Shown here piece by piece: positions 56,839 through 64,000 of a DNA stretch of 64,000 nucleotides. The DNA is taken from NCBI GenBank assembly GCA_905178155.1, contig CAJINV010000007.1:2461151-2525150 (forward strand), given 5' to 3'. This DNA comes from Amoebophrya sp. A120. Lineage: Eukaryota; Sar; Dinophyceae; Syndiniales; Amoebophryaceae. Under the pieces are notes generated by a model that saw only the letters and a list, made by a program, of their open reading frames with translations, was not told the origin of the DNA and did not search any database. The translations under genes and the position numbers were made by a program. Every line of letters starts with the position of its first letter. Positions within the stretch are counted from its first letter, which is position 1.

Positions 56839-59800
56839 TCATGCCTGCGAAGAACCTCCAGCTGCGATTCCATCCGCCAGAACGTGCTTTACTTTTTTTG
56901 CCCACTGGTCCCGAACCTCTTCGCTGCGAAAAGTAAGCTCCAAAACAGGCGTGTTTACGCTGCTCCACCTGCCGTCGTTGAACAGCAGCACGATTTCCAA
57001 ATTTTGCGTCCGCTGGCCGTGCTGGTTCTCAAGGTAGATATGGATGTGTCAGAGTTGAAATCGACAAAGTTGAAATAATTTGCCATGCATAAAATGGATG
57101 CCAGTTGGAACCCAGTTTCCAAGTGGCGCATGACAAATTTCGGTGGTCCCTAAATCCAGTTTGTCATGCTGTTTAGGCAAAGAAGAGTGACTTTCTCATG
57201 CTACTTTAGCAGCTCGAGCTGTAGCCCTAAACAGGCTTACAATCGACCTCACTTGCCTGCTCTGCAACGCACGCGCCTCGGGTCATGCGTTTTATGCATT
57301 GCAAATTATTTCAACTCTGACGATTTCAAACCTGACGCTTCCATAGTAGATGGCGAGATCGTACACCTCTGTTTCGTACTCGTCGCTTTCGATATGGCGT
57401 TCTCAAATGTTACATTCTCAACTGTTACATGATTTGTCATGCAAAATTCCAATCAGAATCGATACGACCATGCTGCTTCGCATGACAAATTCCCGAAGGG
57501 ACAAACAGGATGAAAATCTGCGCCAAATCTGTCATGCAAAAGGCGCAATCTTCGCCCTTTCAGTTTTGCCATACTTGCATCACAAATTCATGTAACAGTT
57601 GAGAATGTAACAGTTGAGAACGCCATATTCGACGGGGTGCGTTTGAAGCTCTTCAGAACTGTCAAGAAAGGAGGTTTTCTTCATCGTCACAAACTTCGCG
57701 CCAGTCCCGCTGTTCATATATCCGCAGTAAATAAAAATTTACCGCACACATACAACTACAAATCAATGGGGTTTCGGCATGACAAACATTGCGCTCAGTA
57801 GCGGAAGCCTTACTTACAAGCGTTGCTATACATATCTAAGTAAGGTCTTTGTGATGCATTTTGTACGTGTACGGGATGAAATTTGCATTGCGTATCACAT
57901 ACCGGAGATTCACGAACGCGAATGGTGCGGTCTTCTCGCTGTTTGCAAGGAACAGCAACCCGCAGGACAGGTAGGCGAAGCAGATCTTGGTGTTATTTGT
58001 CTGGTTCTCCGTACTGCTGCCCTGCTGTTGGCCCCGAGCAGATAGCGGCTCGAAACTTGTACTGGATGAGAGAAGGGCCCTTGTAGGTTGAAACGCGGTG
58101 GCAATCTTCGTTGGAGAGGCCTCATGCGAGTCGAGGTCGAGGATGATGTTTTTCTCACCAGATGCCCCCGAAGAAGCAGCAGCACCATCTCTAGACGCAG
58201 AAGCAACCAGATCTATCGAAGTCCAGGACGCTGCAACTCCTACCGCTGACAAAGCATTTTTTGCTTTTGATTTAGAGGTTGTCCGTCCATCATCGAGCAA
58301 GTTGCTATTGGACGCGATTATTGTCGTACTACCTCCCGGGGTGCTAGAAGACCACCCTCGCATCATCGTGGACATCGTGCTGACAACCACGCGCTGCGAC
58401 TTTGCTGCTGCGCTACTTTTTGCATCTTTCATATCCCCTTTCTTCAGCTCATCCACCTTCGCCGTGGGAAAAAGCTGCATCGATGGAGCAGACGCTCGAG
58501 CGTTTTTCTGTTTTCCCTTCGCGCCACCAGCTGTGCTGTCCCCTTCTAAGTTTCTTCCGCTCGTCGAGGCACTGCTCCGAGCGGTGGTCGACGCCGTTGC
58601 GGCTGCAGAGGATCCTGACATCGCGACGTGTTCCCCCAACACAAACCCTAAATTCGCATACCGCGAGCTCCTTCTGCCCGTGGATTGCGCTCGTCCTGAT
58701 GTGGTACTAGTCCAGATTGTGTCGCTACTGCGCGCCGTGAAGTCCCCAGAACAAGTAGAAGCTCCTGCTTTGTTGATATCGTGCTGCGGAGAAACGACAT
58801 CTCTTGCCAACATGGGTGGACCACGAGGACCTTGTGTATCTGCAATTGATGCGGTCAAGGCGCCGCATGAAACTGTATCTGTAAATGCACTTCCTTCCGC
58901 ATAATTCAGCATCCTTGACGCAAACGCCTCGTCGTGCTCAAACACTGTGTTGTGACTTGTGAAATTCCCGGTGAAACTCCGCACCAACTCGTCCAGCGAA
59001 ATTTGGTTGAAGTTCGCGTCGCAGAAGTGGAGAATTACCGTTTCTGCGAGGACGTTGGCACTAGTTCCACTGCGGGGTTCTACTTGAAGCGACGAAGAAG
59101 TTGTAGTCGGCTTTGGTTCATCTTGTTCTACCGCTGGCACTAGTTGTGTAGCGCTAGTAGTCGCAGCAAAGCGCTCCAACAGTTCCACCACACTCTCCTC
59201 ATCTGTGAAGGCAACGATCCCGGCTTGCAACGCCGGAATCGGCTCAGCGGCAATCAGGTCGTAGAGTTGATGCAAGAACGGGGCTGCAGCGCTCTCCCCA
59301 TAAGTGTCCAAATCCCCAAATGTACTGTCAATGTTGCTGTTGAGACTGATCCACTCTTCTTTCCCCAATTTCCGATGCTGGATAGTTGTAAAAGTGCCCG
59401 GTGCGTCTCCTTCTACTTCCGCCGCGCCGGCAATCGTCAGCTTCGTGGAAGTTTCATCACTCTCACTATGCAGGTTGCAATGCAGCAGCACGCACGACGT
59501 CAGCAACCCGTACAACCCCTCAAAGCACTTCAATTGCTGCAACACCTCAATGCCCTCCGGTTCCCAGGCGTTGGGACGCTTGTTCGGTTCCTCGATGACT
59601 GGATTTATCTTGCTCGGCGACGAACCGGAGCCACCTCCTCGCCCTTGTTGCGCGTTCATCTGATGGCTTATTTGCACCGCATTGAACTTCCTTTCGCACT
59701 GTCGCCAGAATGTCATGGCGGTGTGGTACAGAATGCGGTCGTACGAAACGGAAAAACTTTCCCCAGCCCATTTTTCAAAAATTTGCATTCCCGTTTCTGA

Positions 59801-62069
59801 TAGCCCAGCTAGTAGAAAACGTTCAGCAGCCGGCGAAGGTGGCCCCCTGCGGATTGCCGGGGAAAGCCCGGGATTATGGAGGAGGCCCCGGGAATCATGG
59901 AGGAGGCCCGCGTGGGGCTGCGCGAAGACACCCGCAACGGGAGGGCCGAAATTCCGCATCACGAAGACATGACGCGGGAATGCGCCGCGTTTGGCGCGGA
60001 TGTGTTGGAGGGATTGAGAAAATGCATTGGCTTGATTTAGTGTTTTGCTAGTTTCGAAGAAAAAGGGGAAGCGTTCCGCTTCCAAGATTTTGGCTACCGG
60101 CGGCCACAAACCTGGCCCGCAAACGACTGGACTGTGGGCCTGGGGCCAGAAATTGTAATATGCCGACTCAGCCCGTGTTTCGGCTCATTACAATTTCTGG
60201 CCCCAGGTCCGCAGTCCAGGCGATATTTGGCTGGGGCCAGAAATTGTGTAAAGTCCCCAATTGTGGCTTCCTCGGCAGCAGCAATAGCTCCTGCTAGCTG
60301 CTCGAAAGCAAGGGCTTTTTCCGGCTATTCGTGGCCCGCGATCGCGTCGTGCTGATCCGGGCCTGAGCTACAATGCTGGGCCTGAGGTAACCAGGTGGAG
60401 CAGCGCGCTGCTCTACAATGCTGGAGACGGGAGAAGGGTTGGCTGGTGTTCTTCAAGAGGATGGTCGCGCGTCACCGGGCTTCCCCCGGCACTCGCCAAT
60501 CGGTCGCGCTCGCCTGGTGCCGAATGGTTTCTACGACCTGGACTACGCGGGCCGGGAGTGCAAATTTTTGAAAATTGGGCTGGGGGCAATTTTTTCGGGT
60601 CGTAGGTCGAGCTTTACCAAGTCCGGTGGGACCGCTAAGAAAGAGAAAACCCGCTGCAGTAAGCCGCAGACGCCGCAGTGGGACAGTCGGATGCTGTTGA
60701 TAAACTCCGCACGGAGGACACTGGACAGAGAGAAGGGCTCGGACAAAAACCACCCGACCTTGTCGCTGCAGATCGTGTTGCGCTTCAGAAACGTGGTCAA
60801 GGAGAGCGGGAAGTCCTGCACCACATTGGTGGCGACCAGGAAAGCGAGGCCGATGCCTGGGTCTTTGTTGAAAAACAGAATTCCAAGTTGGGCCAGTTCG
60901 GAACGAAATTTGTTCGTTGTCAACGCTGGTTTTCTCGGAACGAAAAACGGCTCGTAACGGGTGATATTGCTAGTTGCGGACGAGGATGAGTGATCTGCGT
61001 GTTCTTTGCGCTGCCGTCCTCTACTTGCGACCTGCTTCCGTTGATGTGGGAGATCTACTAGTTCCTCGTCTCCTATGTCATCAGTTTCATCGCTTTCATC
61101 TACTTGTGATTCATCTGCAACTTGTTCTCCAGCTGCGTTATTCGGGTACTGCGACGCGCGTCCGTGGATGACTAGCTGCGATTTATTGTTGCCTGTATTA
61201 TTTCGAGGATGTCCACCAGTTGTTGTAGTAGGCGAAACTGTTGCAGCATCCTGGAAGGCTGCGGCGGCACCGCGAGTTGCTGCTGATGTTGATGAACCGC
61301 GGCCGCGAGTTAGCTCCAACTCGTCGACAATGTCCTCGGGAAGATCTAGTAGAGCTGACGCACTGTTTGCTGTATTTGCTCCGCTGCTCGTGGTTCCAGC
61401 ACCGCCACCACTATCAGTGGTCAACGACAACAAGTTGGCGGCTTTCACGATCGCGTCGAGCAACAACCGTCGGAGCTGAGAATCGCCATCGGCCAGCGTC
61501 AACACGGTTTCTCCTTGGTTGGTTTGGGCGCGGAGAAGGGCGTTCAGCGTTTCTGCGTCCAGTTGCGCGGCGCCCTGTTCCAGCAACTCCTTCGTGACGC
61601 TGAGGCGCGAAACGGCACACGCGACGTGCAGCGCCGTCCAGCCAAAACGGTCTTTGGCGGTTAGGAGGGATGTTGATTGTGATTGTCCTGTCGTGTGGAC
61701 TTGGCTGCTGTTCGAAATTGTACAATTTGCTCCTGTTCTAGTTGAAGAGCACACCAGTAAATCCCGCACCGTCTGGACGCTTCCACAGCGACACACGACA
61801 TGCAGTGCAGTCGTCCCGTTCCAGTCTGTCACCATTGGATCCGCCCTCAGACACAGCAACCAACGGACCATGACGAAATTTTGCCCGGCCGCGAAGTGGA
61901 AGAGCTGCCGCTCCAACGTATTTTCCAAGTGGCGCAGCGTGTCGGGGAAGACATTGCCGGCCGGCGCGATCGTGGTCAAATCCAGTTCTCGGGTAATCTC
62001 GCATTCCCCGTAACACGAGGCAGTGCTGCCCTCCGGCTGGCACAGAGAGGTGATCAACGTGTTGCCCAT
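56839..62069 (-). CDS. Ankyrin-Sec7-PH protein, putative ARF guanine-nucleotide exchange factor
   Basis: Exons on the minus strand: 62069-60605, 59736-57895, 57713-57628, 57387-57322 and 57042-56839 (3,663 nt, 1,220 residues, in frame). Four introners separate them. MGNTLITS could be N-myristoylated. Ankyrin repeats lie at about 52-165 (GTTALHVVCRCGSVQTVRDL; GWTALHVACAVSRLSVTKEL). The Sec7 first half is at about 405-490: FFNKDPGIGLAFLVATNVVQ, FLKRNTICSDKVGWFLSEPF and VFSFLAVPPDLVKL, continuing after the 863-bp introner as DRILYHTAMTFWRQCE. The second half includes YGLLTSCVLLHCNLHSES. A PH-like domain is at the C-terminus (YMNSGTGAKFVTM; IVLLFNDGRWSSVNTPVLEL; VRDQWAKKVKHVLADGI). Sec7-PH is the cytohesin layout. 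The glutamic finger (usually F-R-L-P-G-E) appears as AVPPD, so catalysis may be weak or lost. The last stop could be preceded by another splice. Confidence 0.8.
57048..57321. mobile_element. Introner, GTCAGAGTTGAAA family, 274 bp
   Basis: The ends are GTCAGAGTTGAAATCGACAA (plus strand) and GTCAGAGTTGAAATAATTTG (minus strand). A second inverted pair GTTGAAATAATTTG lies just inside. The flanks GATGT and GATTT match at 4 of 5 positions. Excision gives SVRFDIHIYLENQHG inside the PH-like domain. It lacks the TAT/ATA termini of the others. Confidence 0.8.
57393..57627. mobile_element. Introner, GGCGTTCTC family copy 2, 235 bp
   Basis: Begins TATGGCGTTCTCAAATGTTA and ends with the inverse (TAACAGTTGAGAACGCCATA). 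The perfect TSD is TTCGA (57388-57392 and 57628-57632). It is the same length as the copy at 5648-5882 and homologous to it in the opposite orientation. Excision reads HPVESDEYETEVYD. Confidence 0.93.
57719..57894. mobile_element. Introner, AAATTTCCCGTACA family copy 2, 176 bp
   Basis: Begins TATCCGCAGTAAATAAAAAT; the right side has GTACGTGTACGGGATGAAAT, then TTGCATTGCGTA. It matches 25620-25818. The flanks TCATA and TCACA match at 4 of 5 positions. Excision joins FAFVNLRY to MNSGTGAKFVTM. Confidence 0.8.
59742..60604. mobile_element. Large introner, 863 bp, inside the Sec7 domain
   Basis: The TIRs are about 50 bp: TACGAAACGGAAAAACTTTC with CCCAGCCCATTTTTCAAAAA against TACGACCCGAAAAAATTGCC with CCCAGCCCAATTTTCAAAAA. 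The perfect TSD is GGTCG (59737-59741 and 60605-60609). On the minus strand the downstream portion is open into the following exon, but this reads through the TIR and is not a domain. A GGGGCCAGAAATTGT inverted repeat lies at about 60137-60255. Excision joins DLVKL to DRILYHTAM, the conserved Sec7 helix. Confidence 0.92.
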
Positions 62070-62965
62070 AATTTTGATGTTGGTAAGATTTTTGTTTTTC
62101 TACTCTGGTGAAAAAGCGATAGTGATACCGAAGCGCCTCACAAAAGTCTGCATCAGGTCCCCCCTCTGCGTTGTATCTTTTACGACGGAAGCTGCTGCTG
62201 TGTGCGCCCTTTTTGGCGGGTTGCAAATGGGATGGAAAGTGAAACAAGAACCGATCTCGTAGCGCTAGCACGTTCTTTCGAGGCCGGGACTACAACAACG
62301 AGATGAAGTAAACGAGATAACGACTGTACCTACAAGAACGACATCCACATCAGACAATCGAACCATAAAATACACGATTTAATATTGGAGACGCGGCGAA
62401 GGCGGTTGCGATTGCGAAATGGAACCACTTCTGTGCTGTCGTGAGAACAAATCCCTCAACACATCGACGAAGACAGCGCATCCAAAAACGATCGAATCAC
62501 GATCAACTTTCGTTCAAAACGACCATAACAAGTGACGATTTTCCGTGTCGAAAGGGACCACGATGACGATGCAGTACAGATAAAAGTTTATCCGACGTCG
62601 CAAAATAGCAGCACTGTTTCAAGAAAAAACTGCAGTGGCAAGAAGTGCAATATTAAAGGCATACGCAATACGAGTACAAACTACTCCTTGCCCAGGAATT
62701 CTGTCGAAACTTGCTTCTAGCGACAGCATTGCTCGCATAGCCGGGATCAAACCAAGAGTGCTGTGTATCCAGGACGCTTTCGACAGGATGCGATGGAGGT
62801 GATGTTGCCCTTTTTAGAAAACCGCGTACGAGTTGTACATTTTTCGATTTCTAGCCGACGTTCGAGCGTCCGCATTTTATTCATGGTCGTCATATGGTCG
62901 TATTACGAAACATCGTGATAAAGAAAATAAAACAAGAACAACGCTGCGTTTCGTTTCGGTAGCTG
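62070..62965. other. Intergenic, about 0.9 kb
   Basis: No supported gene, repeat or RNA seen. Confidence 0.4.
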
Positions 62966-63189
62966 CTATCTTGTCATGCCTTGCTGTCGTGGCACTCCCA
63001 ACGCCAGCTCTACTTCCGTTCGCGCGATTTGCTGGCCGTAATTATAATTCGGCCGCTGTAGCGTTCTGTCTATTTCTCCGCGGTTGTCGACGTCGATTAT
63101 TGTCAACATTTTCGTCCGCTTCCGCACACAACATTTACAACCACCGACAGGCTGATTTTGCTTTCCGACGGTGGCAATACGGAAGCAGC

Positions 63190-63539
63190 AACAAACGGGG
63201 TGCGTGAACAATGTAAAAGAAAAAACGTCCCTGTCATCGTCGAAGATGTCCCTCTTGGGCACGCCTCGCTCCTTCCAAAACGGGCAGCAGGTAGAGACTT
63301 CTACAGTGTCACTCGAGAACAACGGGACCCCGCCCTTGTCCTGCGCGACCAAACCCCCCGGATCGGTGGGTCTCTCGACAGAAAACCGCTTCCCACACGG
63401 ATTCACCGCGCACGCGTAGCGGATGGTGCAACATACCGGGTTGGGAATTTCACAGTGGGCAACGTTCTTCAGGTCGTGGCCACCGAAAGCGTGGTAGATA
63501 CGGTGTGCGTCGGCACGCGAGAAAGGAGCAGGAGGCATA
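63190..63539 (-). CDS. Unknown cysteine-rich protein, probably partial
   Basis: From ATG at 63539 the minus strand encodes MPPAPFSRADAHRIYHAFGG, DLKNVAHCEIPNPVCCTIRY, ACAVNPCGKRFSVERPTDPG, LFSSDTVEVSTCCPFWKERG and KRDIFDDDRDVFSFTLFT. The frame stays open to 62966, but its character changes near 63190, where an intron probably starts. Cysteines are spaced in CC and CxxxxC pairs; no known zinc or disulfide family is recognised. Upstream exons may exist (the frame is open to 63655). The opposite strand is also open here, so the strand choice rests on the uniform gene direction of the window. Confidence 0.4.
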
Positions 63540-63655
63540 GTATTTCTATGGTTGCCATTGGAAGCGTGTGAGTAATCTTGTCTAGGACTTGATGCGCATG
63601 GAGATGGATGTGTACTTCGAACAACAATTAGAATAGCATCTATTTTATAGACCAC

Positions 63656-64000
63656 CGGGAAGATTCACCTTAAAAATCAACTCAACAAGGAAAAATCACT
63701 CTCAACTACGAAGCCACAAGAATCGTCCTCTCGGAGCAGGTGGATGTGAGGACAATTATTCAAGGGCATCAAGGGGGAGAAGTGAAAAAAAAAATCACAG
63801 CATGGTTCTTGTCCCCGGCGATACGAAATCATAATTTTTTGGACATTTGAAAAACGCCTCAGGCTCAGCCACAAAGAAAAAAAACACGCATCAAAAATTG
63901 TCCCTGCTTCAAGCGGCTCTTGTAGTGGTATCAACGTCGGGGCTCACCTCCGCACACGATGGCTTATCGAGCGTATTTTTCCCATTTTTATTGCCGTAAA
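63656..64000. other. Right edge
   Basis: No supported gene. A possible donor (GTGAGC at about 63950, minus strand) could belong to an upstream exon beyond the window. Confidence 0.3.

Noticed and set aside
57836-60109. Continuous minus-strand frame of 757 codons beginning MWPPVAKILEAERF
   Set aside because: Its first part is translation of the 863-bp introner. Excision at the GGTCG duplication restores the Sec7 helix, so the frame start is false.
63158-63571. Plus-strand open frame at the right end
   Set aside because: It overlaps the better minus-strand Cys-rich frame and opposes the uniform gene direction; not fully excluded.
1-64000. Prokaryotic or viral origin of the window
   Set aside because: Spliced eukaryotic genes (exportin-1, mitochondrial carrier, lectin, Sec7) and absence of operons, ribosome-binding sites or phage genes rule it out.
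1-64000. Micromonas-type introners
   Set aside because: As I recall, those have standard GT-AG borders and lack TIR/TSD of this kind; the elements here have TIRs, and the perfect TSDs leave no GT-AG placement.

Overview
The window looks like nuclear DNA of an alveolate protist, most probably a syndinean dinoflagellate of the Amoebophrya type. Four observations support this. The genes are interrupted by many short transposon-like introns (introners) with terminal inverted repeats (TIRs) and target-site duplications (TSDs), and published accounts of Amoebophrya genomes describe invasive intronic elements and non-canonical splice sites. All fifteen genes I can support lie on the minus strand, as in dinoflagellate unidirectional gene arrays. 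The proteins are eukaryotic (exportin-1, mitochondrial phosphate carrier, L-type lectin, Sec7 ARF-GEF, RWDD1) with long low-complexity insertions. No prokaryotic operon signals, rRNA, tRNA or CRISPR array were seen. The species assignment is inference.

Layout, all minus strand and listed left to right: a 1,658-residue PDZ protein (962-6687); a small probably organellar protein with an FGKHRG motif and a duplicated exon (8188-10918); a DUF285/BspA-like repeat protein (11909-13874 or further); RWDD1 (14991-16712); a low-complexity protein (17509-19068); two small signal-peptide, lysine-rich proteins (20076-20709, 22233-23000); a 1,135-residue unknown protein cut by four introners, five if its start lies upstream (23948-28514); the mitochondrial phosphate carrier (30236-32277); a TPR-motif-rich unknown with a 20-bp frame-breaking duplication (33518-36949); a single-exon SPX-SLC13-RCK_C transporter (37837-43497); exportin-1/CRM1 (44205-49366); an ERGIC-53-like L-type lectin (51176-55088); an ankyrin-Sec7-PH ARF-GEF (56839-62069); and a cysteine-rich unknown (about 63190-63539).

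The main discovery is the intron population. I find about 24 insertion-like introns of 109-863 bp. Most begin TAT and end ATA (a few TAC/GTA or similar) and carry TIRs of about 12-50 bp. At least 12 are flanked by perfect TSDs of 5-8 bp. Removing the element plus one TSD copy restores the reading frame each time I could test it, including across conserved domains of exportin-1, the phosphate carrier, the lectin and Sec7. The TSD-perfect junctions cannot be read as GT-AG, while the ordinary introns beside them are GT-AG. Two 235-bp copies of one family sit in opposite orientation relative to their host genes. A duplicated exon at 8.6/9.9 kb gives a filled-site/empty-site pair. These elements therefore look like a transposon whose insertions are born as introns.

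By pathway, the proteins cover nuclear export (exportin-1), secretory trafficking (L-type lectin cargo receptor, ARF-GEF), phosphate handling (SPX transporter, mitochondrial carrier) and translation-linked RWDD1. I see no functional operon; co-orientation is the only organising principle visible.
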